Below are positions 17,582 through 26,515 of a stretch of 64,000 bases of DNA, one piece after another. Within the stretch, counting starts at the first letter, position 1; each line of letters opens with the position of its first letter. The stretch is taken from assembly GCF_903915725.1 (NCBI RefSeq), contig NZ_CAIWTY010000090.1, forward strand, positions 186,001 through 250,000, written 5' to 3'. The DNA is from an uncultured Rhodopila sp. GTDB taxonomy: Bacteria; Pseudomonadota; Alphaproteobacteria; Acetobacterales; Acetobacteraceae. The notes under the pieces were generated by a model. That model was not told where the DNA came from, did not search any database, and saw only the letters and a list, made by a program, of their open reading frames with translations. The position numbers were made by a program, and so were the translations under genes.

Positions 17582-17610
17582 GCCACCCGTCTTTTTGAAA
17601 GGACCGTTTC

Positions 17611-19257
17611 GTGGACACCGAAGCCCATCGGCCTGCCAATTTTCTGTATTCCCCGATGTTCCCGCCGGGGCCCGACACCACACCGTGGCGCAAACTGCCG
17701 ATAGAGGGCGTGCGGACCATCAGCGTGGAAGGCAAGACGGTGCTGCGCATCGCGCCGGAGGCGCTGACCCAGCTCGCCTTGCATGCCTTCGATGACGTGG
17801 CGCATCTGCTGCGCCCGGCGCATTTGGCGCAGTTGCGCAAGATTCTGGATGATAATGAGGCCAGTTCGAATGACCGCTTCGTCGCGTTCGACCTGCTGAA
17901 GAACGCCTGCATCGCCGCCGGCGGCGTGCTGCCGATGTGCCAGGATACCGGCACGGCGCTGGTGTTCGGCAAGAAGGGCCAGCGCGTCTGGGTGGACGGC
18001 AACGAAGAGGAGGCGCTGTCGTACGGCGTCCACCGCACCTACACCGAGACGAATCTGCGCTACTCGCAGATGGCGCCGCTGTCGATGTACGACGAGGTCA
18101 ACACCGGCAACAACCTGCCGGTGCAGTTCGACATCATGGCCGCCCCCGGCGACCACCACGCCGACGAACTACACCTGATGTTCGTCGCCAAGGGCGGCGG
18201 CAGCGCCAACAAAACCTACCTGTTCCAGGAAACCCGCGCGGTCCTGTCGCCGGAGCGGCTGGCGAAGTTCCTGGAGGCCAAGATCAAGACGCTGGGAACC
18301 TCGGCCTGCCCGCCCTACCATCTGTCGATCGCCATTGGCGGCACCTCGGCCGAGCTGACGCTGAAAACGGTGAAGTTGGCCTCGACGAAGTGGCTGGACG
18401 GTCTGCCGGCATCCGGCAGCAAGGCGGGTCATGCGTTCCGTGACCTGGAACTGGAACAGCAGATCCTGGAGATTTCGCGCAACCTGGGTATCGGCGCCCA
18501 GTTCGGCGGCAAATATTTCTGCCATGACGTGCGGGTGGTGCGGCTGCCGCGCCATGGCGCCTCGCTTCCCATCGGCATCGGTGTCTCCTGCTCCGCCGAT
18601 CGGCAGGTGTTCGCCAAGGTTACGCCGGAGGGGGTTTTCCTGGAGCAACTGGAAACCGACCCGGCCCGGTTCCTGCCGGAAACGACGGATGCGCTGCTCG
18701 GCGGCGATGTGGTGGCGATCGACCTGAACCGGCCGATGGCGGCGATCCAGGCGGAGCTGACGCGCTATCCGGTGAAGACACGGCTGGCGCTGACCGGCAC
18801 GATGGTGGTGGCGCGCGACATCGCGCATGCGAAACTGAAGGAGCGGCTGGATAACGGCCAGCCGTTGCCGGACTATCTGAAGAACCATCCGGTGTATTAC
18901 GCCGGGCCGGCGAAGACTCCACCGGGCATGGCGACGGGCAGCTTCGGGCCGACGACGGCGGGACGCATGGACAGCTACGTCGCGGAATTCCAGGCGGCCG
19001 GCGGGTCGCTGGTGATGCTGGCGAAGGGCAACCGGTCCAAAGCGGTGAAGGACGCCTGCAAGGCGCATGGCGGCTTCTACCTCGGCAGCGTCGGCGGCGC
19101 GGCGGCGCGGCTGGCGCAGGACTGCATCCGCAAGGTCGAGGTGCTGGAATTCCCGGAACTCGGCATGGAGGCGGTCTGGCGCATCGAGGTCGAGAACTTC
19201 CCGGCCTTTATCGTAATGGACGATAAAGGAAACGATTTTTACGATGGGCTGGAATAA
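17611..19257 (+). CDS. fumA: fumarate hydratase, class I (iron-sulfur)
   Basis: 548 residues; the one-chain form of class I fumarase that interconverts fumarate and malate with a [4Fe-4S] cluster. Cysteines suited to cluster binding are in LPMCQDTG (about 110), [10 protein letters not shown] (about 304) and GVSCSADRQ (about 327). The beta-like C-terminal domain includes [20 protein letters not shown] and a [12 protein letters not shown] loop. The start is a GTG at 17611 preceded by GAAAGGA. The VOC gene starts at the base after the stop, so the two are co-transcribed. No class II FumC is in the window. Confidence 0.93.
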   Translation: MDTEAHRPANFLYSPMFPPGPDTTPWRKLPIEGVRTISVEGKTVLRIAPEALTQLALHAFDDVAHLLRPAHLAQLRKILDDNEASSNDRFVAFDLLKNACIAAGGVLPMCQDTGTALVFGKKGQRVWVDGNEEEALSYGVHRTYTETNLRYSQMAPLSMYDEVNTGNNLPVQFDIMAAPGDHHADELHLMFVAKGGGSANKTYLFQETRAVLSPERLAKFLEAKIKTLGTSACPPYHLSIAIGGTSAELTLKTVKLASTKWLDGLPASGSKAGHAFRDLELEQQILEISRNLGIGAQFGGKYFCHDVRVVRLPRHGASLPIGIGVSCSADRQVFAKVTPEGVFLEQLETDPARFLPETTDALLGGDVVAIDLNRPMAAIQAELTRYPVKTRLALTGTMVVARDIAHAKLKERLDNGQPLPDYLKNHPVYYAGPAKTPPGMATGSFGPTTAGRMDSYVAEFQAAGGSLVMLAKGNRSKAVKDACKAHGGFYLGSVGGAAARLAQDCIRKVEVLEFPELGMEAVWRIEVENFPAFIVMDDKGNDFYDGLE

Positions 19258-19659
19258 ATGCGATTTACCGTCGACCGCATCGACCACGTCGTGATCAACT
19301 GCAAGAACGTGGAGATCACCGCGGCCTGGTATCAGCGGGTTCTTGGCATGGAGCGGGAGGATTTCGGACCGCAGCACCGCACGGCGCTGAAATTCGGCGG
19401 CCAGAAGATCAATCTGCGGCCGATCGAGGAGGACGCCGGGACCTGGCCCACGGGCGTCTGCGCGGAGCCGGGCGCCGCGGATGTTTGTTTCATAACCGCC
19501 GTGCCGCCGGATGAGGTTATCGGCCACCTGCACGACAATGGCGTGCAGATCCTGCAAGGCCCGATCGAGCGGACGGGTGCGCTGGGCGAGATCATGTCGG
19601 TGTATTGCCGCGATCCGGATGGGAACCTGGTGGAGATTTCTTCTTACCAGTCGCGGTGA
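19258..19659 (+). CDS. VOC-family (glyoxalase-like) protein
   Basis: 133 residues with the vicinal oxygen chelate fold: two beta-alpha-beta-beta-beta units with metal-ligand positions at IDHVVINCKN near the N-terminus and DPDGNLVEISSY at the C-terminus. Length is normal for a one-domain-pair VOC protein. The ATG abuts the fumarase stop codon, implying translational coupling. Possible roles are a lyase, dioxygenase or drug-binding protein; nothing in the sequence decides between them. Confidence 0.85.
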   Translation: MRFTVDRIDHVVINCKNVEITAAWYQRVLGMEREDFGPQHRTALKFGGQKINLRPIEEDAGTWPTGVCAEPGAADVCFITAVPPDEVIGHLHDNGVQILQGPIERTGALGEIMSVYCRDPDGNLVEISSYQSR

Positions 19660-19684
19660 TTGCTGATCGCGGTTAAGAAAATGG

Positions 19685-19783
19685 AAACACAAATGAACAC
19701 GAATGAACACAAATAGAATGTGGCCAAAGGTTCCGTGCGTCTCGGCAACGCCTATTTGTGTTCATTTGTGTTCATTTGTGTTT
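19685..19783. repeat. 32-base inverted repeat built of AAATGAACAC units
   Basis: The arms at 19685-19716 and 19752-19783 are reverse complements with one mismatch. Each arm is itself a tandem of a 10-base unit (AAATGAACAC-like). The spacer is 35 bases. AT-rich against its surroundings. It ends 25 bases before the chosen queA start, so it may be a terminator for the upstream operon or a small inserted repeat. Confidence 0.7.
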
Positions 19784-19808
19784 GCTATTCTTTTTTGCCG
19801 GGCCTGAC

Positions 19809-20882
19809 GTGGAGATCGATCCGTCCCCGCTGACCCTGGCCGATTTCGACTACCATCTGCCGCCCGATCGTATTGCCCAGGAACCTGTCCGGCCGCGCGA
19901 CTCCGCACGTATGCTGCACATTCGTCCTGACGGACTGGCCGATGGGCTGGTGCGGGATTTGCCGTCGTTGCTGCGGCCGGGCGATGTGCTGGTGGCGAAC
20001 GATACCCGGGTGTTTCCGGCGCAATTGCAGGCGCTGCGCGGGGACGCTCGGATTGGTCTTACGCTGGACCGTCCGCGCGCGGACGGGGCGTGGAAGGCGC
20101 TGGCGCGCAACGGGCGGCGCGTACGGGTTGGCGATACGCTGGCGATCGAAGGTTCCGGCGGGCTGACCGCCCGGGTGGTCGACAAGGACGCTGACGGCAG
20201 CATCGGCCTGGCGTTCAACCTCGACGGCGATGATCTGATGGCGGCGTTCGGGCGGGTCGGGGCGCTGGCGCTGCCGCCCTATATCCACCGGCCGGACGGC
20301 CCCCTGCCCAGCGATGCCACCGACTACCAGACTGTGTTCGCCCATCGACCGGGCGCGGTGGCGGCGCCGACGGCCGGGCTGCATTTTACCCCCGCGCTGC
20401 TGAATGCGTTGGAGGCGGCCGGGGTGCGGCGGGTCACCGTCACCCTGCATGTCGGCATCGGCACCTTCCTGCCGGTGCGGGTGGAGAACGTCACCGAGCA
20501 CCGGATGCATCCGGAGCGGGGCGAAATCACCGCCGCGGCGGCGGACGCGATCAATGCGGCACGGCGCGGTGGCGGTCGGGTGGTGGCCGTCGGCACCACC
20601 AGCCTGCGCCTGCTGGAGAGCGCGGCGCTGCCGGACGGGACGGTGCGGGCGTTCCTCGGCGAGACGGCGCTGTTCATCCTGCCGGGCTACCGCTTCAAGG
20701 CGGCGGACCGCCTGCTGACGAACTTCCACCTGCCGCGGTCAACGCTGCTGATGCTGGTGTCGGCATTCTCCGGCCGGGAGCGGATGTTGGCGGCCTATGC
20801 CCACGCCATTGCGGCGGGGTACCGCTTCCATTCCTACGGCGATGCCTGCTTTCTCGAACCGTACTCCCGGTCCGCCAGCTAG
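19809..20882 (+). CDS. queA: tRNA preQ1(34) S-adenosylmethionine ribosyltransferase-isomerase
   Basis: Transfers and rearranges the ribosyl part of SAM onto preQ1 in tRNA to form epoxyqueuosine. 357 residues from a GTG at 19809 (VEIDPSPLTLADFDYHLP), which matches the family N-terminus. An in-frame ATG at 19758 would place the start inside the 32-base inverted repeat and add unlikely residues. Family motifs seen are LPPDRIAQEP, VLVANDTRVFPAQL, APTAGLHFT, THLHVGIGTF-like VTLHVGIGTFLP and TNFHLPRSTLLMLVSAF. No tgt gene follows. The stop overlaps the stop of the convergent gene at 20879. Confidence 0.93.
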   Translation: MEIDPSPLTLADFDYHLPPDRIAQEPVRPRDSARMLHIRPDGLADGLVRDLPSLLRPGDVLVANDTRVFPAQLQALRGDARIGLTLDRPRADGAWKALARNGRRVRVGDTLAIEGSGGLTARVVDKDADGSIGLAFNLDGDDLMAAFGRVGALALPPYIHRPDGPLPSDATDYQTVFAHRPGAVAAPTAGLHFTPALLNALEAAGVRRVTVTLHVGIGTFLPVRVENVTEHRMHPERGEITAAAADAINAARRGGGRVVAVGTTSLRLLESAALPDGTVRAFLGETALFILPGYRFKAADRLLTNFHLPRSTLLMLVSAFSGRERMLAAYAHAIAAGYRFHSYGDACFLEPYSRSAS

Positions 20883-21109
20883 CCGCCGTCAGCGTCGACC
20901 AGCGTGCCAATCAGGCGCAGCAACTCGGCGTGCTGAGGTCCGTTGGCGTCACGGGTCAGGAAATCGCCGATGCCGCTGCGCGAAGCGCGCCCGCCGGAGG
21001 ACTGGTTGGGTTCGTGCAGAACCTGTGGGATCCCCGAAGCATCGTCGCGGACCAGGGACCAATTGTCTCCGTTGGCGCTTCGGTAAAGCACGCGTCCGAT
21101 TTGAGGCAT
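20879..21109 (-). CDS. small conserved hypothetical protein
   Basis: 76 residues starting MPQIGRVLYRSANGD and ending RLIGTLVD-ADGG. The composition (repeated RDD/HEPN/GDF blocks) and a tidy domain-sized length suggest a real small soluble protein; similar short proteins seem common in related alphaproteobacteria, but that is from memory. It converges on queA, and the two stop codons share the bases CTAG (20879-20882). A longer start at 21175 is possible, but the internal ATG fits better. Confidence 0.6.
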   Translation of the reverse strand: MPQIGRVLYRSANGDNWSLVRDDASGIPQVLHEPNQSSGGRASRSGIGDFLTRDANGPQHAELLRLIGTLVDADGG

Positions 21110-21544
21110 GTCAAAGTCTCCTGGCCGGTTGGGCTGTATGCGTTCCCTAAAAGCGGGGTTTAAGGGAGCGATCACGTATGCGGCTGACAGTCAACTCTGG
21201 AGAGGCTCGGCGCTTTCCAGCCGTCGCGCAAGACGGCCCGGCTGGTTTCGCCGTCCCGTCCGGTTGTTTCGCCGGCTGCGCACCCAAGGAATCGATCGGC
21301 AACGACAGGTCCCGTCGCGGCAGATCGAACCCGGGGGAGACGACGTATGTAACTGGTTTACAAGAATGAAATTGATTTACATAAACAATTGACTCCTTTT
21401 GGTGAAGGTCAGCCATGCAAGTGCCATCTATCAAAAGCCATGGGCAGAGGAAGCAATGGCGCGGATAGTGTGAGCTTCCTCTGCGTCCGGTGCGGGCGCG
21501 CGTTCGTGCGTAGAGAGTAGAAACCAAGGTCCAGGATGTAGCAG
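21110..21544. other. gene-free stretch upstream of the oxidoreductase operon
   Basis: 435 bases separating the divergent small gene from the giant oxidoreductase gene. A short open frame at 21178-21369 has no coding character. An AT-rich patch at about 21340-21405 contrasts with the GC-rich surroundings and is the best place for a promoter. No operator or riboswitch was recognised. Confidence 0.4.
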
Positions 21545-24500
21545 ATGAGTTTTAAATACCCCGGTCTCCCGGTCGTTATTCACGGCAACGGGGCGGTTGC
21601 CCATGTCATGGAGCAGGTTTGCGGCGGCGTCATCGGCTACCCGATCACGCCCTCTACCGAAATTTCCGAGCTGTATGAAGCTTTCCGGGCCGGCGGCGGA
21701 CAGAACGTCTGGGGCCAGCACCCGTTCTTTTTCCATCCTGAAGGCGAACATTCCGCCCAGAGCGGCGCGCTCGGCGCTGCGCTCACCGGCGGTAAATATG
21801 TTTCAAATGCATCGTCCAGCCAGGGCATCCTTTACGGCCTCGAATCGCACTACGTCACCGTCGGCAAGAAGGTCGGCGGCTTCGTGCTGCAGGTTGCGGC
21901 GCGCGTCGTTTCCAAGCATTCGCTGAATGTCATGGCTGGCCATGACGACGTTTATGCATTGTTGTCCTCCGGGTACACTATTCTGTTCGGCAGCAATCCG
22001 CAGGAAGCAGCAGATCTTGCGGCAATCTCCTATAAAGTCAGCGCGACGTCGCTGGTCCCCGTCGCCAACGCGATGGACGGCTTCGCCACCAGCCACATGC
22101 TGTGCGAGGCGCTGATCCCGGAGCCGGAACTGCTGAAGGAATTCCTCGGCGATCCGGCGGGCCGCATCCCGTCCCCGACGGTGGCGCAGGAGATGCTGTT
22201 CGGCGCCAAGGGGCGCGTGTTCCAACTCCGCCAGTATCTCGCCCGCCACGAAGCCGATTTCGCGCCGACGGATATCAATGAGCTGCGGACCTATCTCGGT
22301 TCGGTGGCCGCGCAGGTCGAGGCGGACAACGACGGCAAGCTGGTGGGCAATACGCTTGCCTGGGTGCCGGAGGAACTGCATGGCCAATGGCGCCGGCAGT
22401 GGATCAACGCGGCTGAGAAGGGCACCCGTCCGCGCGTCCCGGCTCTGGTCGATGTGCACAACCCCGGCCTGACCGGCGGCGTGCAGAACCAGCCGGACTT
22501 CCAGGCCGGCGCGGCAGATCACCGGACGCATTTCGTGGCTGCGGTGCCGGACTTCGTGCGCCAGGCGATGGCGGAATATGCCGAGCTGACCGGCCGCGTT
22601 TACAAGCCGATCCATACGTTCCTGAACGACGATGCGGAACATGTGGTGATTGGCCTGGGGTCGGTGACCGACGATGCCGAGGCGGTGGCGACGTATCTCC
22701 GCAGCAAGGGCAAGAAAGTCGGCGTGATCTCGGTCAAGCTGCTGCAGCCCTTCCCGGAGGCGGAGCTGATCGAGGCACTGCGCGGCAAGACCGCGGTGAC
22801 GGTGCTGGAGCGTTCCGACGTGACCGCGCTGACTGGCTTCGTCACCCAGGCGCTGTTCCGCGCGCGGGAAAACGCCGATGGCATCCGCCATGTCGGCATT
22901 CCGGCGATCGACAAGCTGCCGCGCGTCACCACGGCGATCTTCGGCCTCGGCGCACATGATTTGCAGCCACGCCACCTGATCGCGGCCTTCGCCAACATGG
23001 AAAAGAAGGACAGCGCGCCGTTCGTCTATCTCGGTTCGCAGTTCTTCGACGAGGGTGCATCGCCGCGCGTCAAGGCGTTGCAGGATCGCCTGAAGGCGGC
23101 CTATCCCGAGACCGGGCTGATGGCGTTGCAGACTGAGGAAAATCCGCATCTGCTGCCGCCGGGCGCGTTCCGCGTGCGGTTCCATTCCGTCGGCGGCTAC
23201 GGCACCGTCGCGACCGGCAAGCTGCTGACCGACATCCTGGCCGGGGCGCTCGACCTGCATTCCAAGTCGGCGCCGAAATACGGCTCCGAAAAAAGCGGCG
23301 CGCCGACGAATTATTACATCACGCTGAGCCCGGAGACGGTGAAGATCACCAATGCCGAGCTGGAAGATGTCGAAATCGTCGTCTCCGCTGACCACAAGGT
23401 ATTCATCCACACCGACCCGTTGAAGGGGCTGACCGCGGGCGGAACGTTCATTCTGCAGAGCAGCGACGCTCCGCTGGATGTGTGGGCCAATTTGCCGGCG
23501 CACACGCGCCGCACCATCCGTGAGAAGAAGATCCGCTTCTACACCATCGATGCGTTCGCGGTGGCGCTGAAGCACGCGCCGACGCCGGAATTGCAGACCC
23601 GCATGATGGGCATCGCCTTCATCGGCGCGGTCTGCGGCCACGTCGATCGCATCGTCGCGGACGCGTCGGAAGCGGCGATGCTGGAGAAGATCCGCCAGCA
23701 GATCAGCAAGAAATTCGGCGCCAAGGGCGGCAAGATCGTCGAAGGCAACATGGCGGTGATGCGCGAGGGCCTGGAGGCTACCAGGCGTGTCGATTACGAC
23801 AAGCCCGGCTTCGCCGAGGTGGAGAAGGCCGTCGCCGCGACGGTTGCGCGGGGCGTTTCGATATCCGCCTCCATGTGCCGCGCCGCGGCGCCGGCCTCGG
23901 CGGCTGGTTTCCTCGACCGCGAATACTACGACGACGTCGTCGCCAGCCATTTCCGCGATGGCTCCGTCGCCGAGGCGCCGGTTATCCCCGGCACCGGGTT
24001 GTTCATGCCGGCCGGCAGTGCCGCCTGGAAGGACAAGGGGCTGTTCCGCCTCAACGTGCCGGAGTTTGACGCCGACAAGTGTACAGGCTGCATGGAATGC
24101 TCCCTGGTCTGCCCGGATGCGGCGATCCCCAACACCGTGCATGAAATCCACGACCTGTTGCTGACCGCGATCAAGCATCTGGACGTCGCCGAAGCCCAGC
24201 GCGAGGCGTTGCGCGGCACGGTGTTCGGCCTGTCCGAGACGGTGCGCGAGGCCTATCGCACACACAAGGACGCCAAGCCGTTCGCCGAGCTCGTTTCGGA
24301 GGCGGTGAACGCGCTGCATGTCGATAATGCCGTGCTGAAACGCAACCTGAGCCGCGTGGCCGAAGTGCTGGCGGGTTTCCCCGTGGCGCGCACGAGGCCC
24401 TTCTTCGATGCCATGGAAAAGGCGCAAGCCGGCAGCGGCGGGTTGTTCTCCGTCGGCGTCGATCCGTGGAAGTGCAGCGGCTGCCTGGAATGCATCGAGG

Positions 24501-26515
24501 TCTGCGGGCCCGGCGCATTGGTGGAGCGGCATCAGGACGCCGCGGTGCTGGATACCTTGCAGAAGCGCTTCGAGTTCCTGAGCTGGACGCCAAGCAGCCC
24601 GAGCCGTTTCGTCGATGGCGCGACCGATGCCACCGGCGATGCCAAGCGGCTGCTGCTGGATCGCGACAACTACTACGCCATGACCGGCGGCCATGGCGCT
24701 TGCCGCGGTTGCGGTGAGGTCACGGCGATCCGTCTGGTGGTCGCGGCCAACCGCGCTTTGCATGAACCGCGCCGGCGCGAGCATGTGCGGGAACTGGAAA
24801 ACCTGATCGACAACCTGCAGGGCAAGCTGACGATCATCGACGACAAGGTGCGGGCGGAGCGCATCCAGCGCACCATCGATACCCTGGAAAAGCGGCTGTA
24901 TCTGTTCGAGAGCGGCCCGAGCGGCAACGGCCCGGCCAATGCGGTCATCGCCAATGCTACGGGTTGCAGCAGCGTGTTCGCCTCGACCTTCCCGTTCAAC
25001 CCGTACAACGACCCGTGGGTGAACAGCCTGTTCCAGGATTCCGCGCCGGTGGCGAAGGGCATCTTCGAAGGGCTGAGCGCCTCGGCGGTGGCCGATTTCC
25101 GGGCGCTGCGGACGGCGCGGCTGGAACTCGACGACGCGTATGATGCGGTGGCGCATGACGCGTTCTTCAAGTTCTTCCGCTGGAGCCAGTTCACCAAGGA
25201 GGAACTGGGCCTGCTGCCGACGGTCATCAGCATGGGCGGCGACGGGGCGACCTACGACATCGGCTTCGGCGCGCTGTCGCGGCTGCTGGTCACCGACACG
25301 CCGATCAAGGTGGTGGTGCTGAACTCGGGTGTGTATTCGAACACGGGTGGGCAGGCGTCGACGGCGAGCTACTCGTCGCAGGACTCCGACCTGACGCGGT
25401 TCGGCAAGGCGCAGTCGGGCAAGCAGGAGGACCGCAAGGAACTCGGGCTGATCGCGGCGTTCCATCCGAATGTCTTCGTGGTCCAGACCAGCACGGCGCT
25501 GCAGGGCCACTTCATGAAGAACATGCTGGCGTTTCTGAACTACTCGGACTCGCCGGCGGTGCTGGACGTCTATACGCCTTGCCAGGCCGAGCACGGCATC
25601 GCCGATGCCGCGGCCAGCGAGCATGGGCGCCTGGCGGTGGAAAGCCGCATGAGCCCGGTGTTCGTGCACGACCCGCGGCGCGGCGACTCGCTGGCCGAGT
25701 GGTTCTCCCTGGAAGGCAATCCGGAGCCGGAGAAGGACTGGGCGAGCACGACGATCGAGTATCTCGATACCGACGGTTCGATGAAGCTGCTGAACATCCC
25801 GATGACTCCCGCGGACTTCGCGCGGAACGAGTCGCGGTTCAAGAAGCATTTCCGCAAGCTGGCTGACGGTGCGGATGGCTCGCCGATCCATGAGTATGTG
25901 ACGCTGTCGCCGGCCGCCCGAGAGGGCAAGACGCCGTTCGTCTGGGCGACCGACGACGACAAGCACCTGATCCGGCTGGAACTGGATGCGCCGATTGTGC
26001 ATCTGGTCGAGGAGCGCAGGAAGTACTGGCGGACGTTGCAGCATCTGGCGGGTCTGCCGGTGCAGCGGACCGACGCCGAGCATCGTGCCGCGATGGCGGA
26101 ACTGCAGCAGCGCTTCCAGCAGTCGGTGCAGGAGCGGGAAGGCTCGATCGACCAGATCGCGCGGGCCATGTCCGAACTCGCCGCGTCGTCCAACGCGCCG
26201 CCGACGGTGCAGCTTGGCGGGTCCGCTTTTGCGGCGCCGTCGGCACCGGCTCAGGTCGCGGCTCCGGCCGCGGCGAAGGCCAACGGGGCGATCGTCTCTT
26301 TGGCCGAGGAAGACCAGGCGAAGTGCACGAACTGCAAGACCTGCTACCAGGATCTGGGCGAACTGTTCGAGAAGACGAAGATCGTCGTCAACGGTGTATC
26401 CAAGGAAGTCGGCCGGCTGATCCCGGGCGCCTTGGCGGATGTAACGGTGACGCCGGACCTGCTCAGCCGGATCGCCCGCGTGGCGGCAAACTGCGATGCG
26501 GAGATCATTCGATGA
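21545..26515 (+). CDS. giant pyruvate:ferredoxin oxidoreductase-type 2-oxoacid oxidoreductase
   Basis: 1656 residues, against about 1170-1200 for NifJ. Order seen: POR N-domain (GYPITPSTEISELY at ~30), domain II (~340-460), gamma-type domain (HSVGGYGTVATGKLL at ~550), ferredoxin motif CTGCMECSLVC at ~845, a helical insert of ~120 residues, a second motif CSGCLECIEVC at ~977, then the TPP domain with CRGCGE at ~1054, a coiled-coil insert, GGDGATYDIG at ~1231 and NSGVYSNTGGQAST. An Ala/Pro linker leads to an extra C-terminal motif CTNCKTC at ~1594 with a distant Cys. The expected reaction is 2-oxoacid plus CoA to acyl-CoA, CO2 and electrons. The substrate could be pyruvate or another 2-oxoacid. 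Overlaps the next gene by ATGA. Confidence 0.88.
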   Translation: MSFKYPGLPVVIHGNGAVAHVMEQVCGGVIGYPITPSTEISELYEAFRAGGGQNVWGQHPFFFHPEGEHSAQSGALGAALTGGKYVSNASSSQGILYGLESHYVTVGKKVGGFVLQVAARVVSKHSLNVMAGHDDVYALLSSGYTILFGSNPQEAADLAAISYKVSATSLVPVANAMDGFATSHMLCEALIPEPELLKEFLGDPAGRIPSPTVAQEMLFGAKGRVFQLRQYLARHEADFAPTDINELRTYLGSVAAQVEADNDGKLVGNTLAWVPEELHGQWRRQWINAAEKGTRPRVPALVDVHNPGLTGGVQNQPDFQAGAADHRTHFVAAVPDFVRQAMAEYAELTGRVYKPIHTFLNDDAEHVVIGLGSVTDDAEAVATYLRSKGKKVGVISVKLLQPFPEAELIEALRGKTAVTVLERSDVTALTGFVTQALFRARENADGIRHVGIPAIDKLPRVTTAIFGLGAHDLQPRHLIAAFANMEKKDSAPFVYLGSQFFDEGASPRVKALQDRLKAAYPETGLMALQTEENPHLLPPGAFRVRFHSVGGYGTVATGKLLTDILAGALDLHSKSAPKYGSEKSGAPTNYYITLSPETVKITNAELEDVEIVVSADHKVFIHTDPLKGLTAGGTFILQSSDAPLDVWANLPAHTRRTIREKKIRFYTIDAFAVALKHAPTPELQTRMMGIAFIGAVCGHVDRIVADASEAAMLEKIRQQISKKFGAKGGKIVEGNMAVMREGLEATRRVDYDKPGFAEVEKAVAATVARGVSISASMCRAAAPASAAGFLDREYYDDVVASHFRDGSVAEAPVIPGTGLFMPAGSAAWKDKGLFRLNVPEFDADKCTGCMECSLVCPDAAIPNTVHEIHDLLLTAIKHLDVAEAQREALRGTVFGLSETVREAYRTHKDAKPFAELVSEAVNALHVDNAVLKRNLSRVAEVLAGFPVARTRPFFDAMEKAQAGSGGLFSVGVDPWKCSGCLECIEVCGPGALVERHQDAAVLDTLQKRFEFLSWTPSSPSRFVDGATDATGDAKRLLLDRDNYYAMTGGHGACRGCGEVTAIRLVVAANRALHEPRRREHVRELENLIDNLQGKLTIIDDKVRAERIQRTIDTLEKRLYLFESGPSGNGPANAVIANATGCSSVFASTFPFNPYNDPWVNSLFQDSAPVAKGIFEGLSASAVADFRALRTARLELDDAYDAVAHDAFFKFFRWSQFTKEELGLLPTVISMGGDGATYDIGFGALSRLLVTDTPIKVVVLNSGVYSNTGGQASTASYSSQDSDLTRFGKAQSGKQEDRKELGLIAAFHPNVFVVQTSTALQGHFMKNMLAFLNYSDSPAVLDVYTPCQAEHGIADAAASEHGRLAVESRMSPVFVHDPRRGDSLAEWFSLEGNPEPEKDWASTTIEYLDTDGSMKLLNIPMTPADFARNESRFKKHFRKLADGADGSPIHEYVTLSPAAREGKTPFVWATDDDKHLIRLELDAPIVHLVEERRKYWRTLQHLAGLPVQRTDAEHRAAMAELQQRFQQSVQEREGSIDQIARAMSELAASSNAPPTVQLGGSAFAAPSAPAQVAAPAAAKANGAIVSLAEEDQAKCTNCKTCYQDLGELFEKTKIVVNGVSKEVGRLIPGALADVTVTPDLLSRIARVAANCDAEIIR

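Noticed and set aside
21178-21369. A 63-codon frame before the giant oxidoreductase
   Set aside because: Low-complexity Arg/Gly/Ser composition and no conservation clue; probably spacer.
21803-26083. A 1426-codon minus-strand open frame opposite the giant oxidoreductase
   Set aside because: Arg/Gln/His-rich shadow of a gene with clear domains; no family features.
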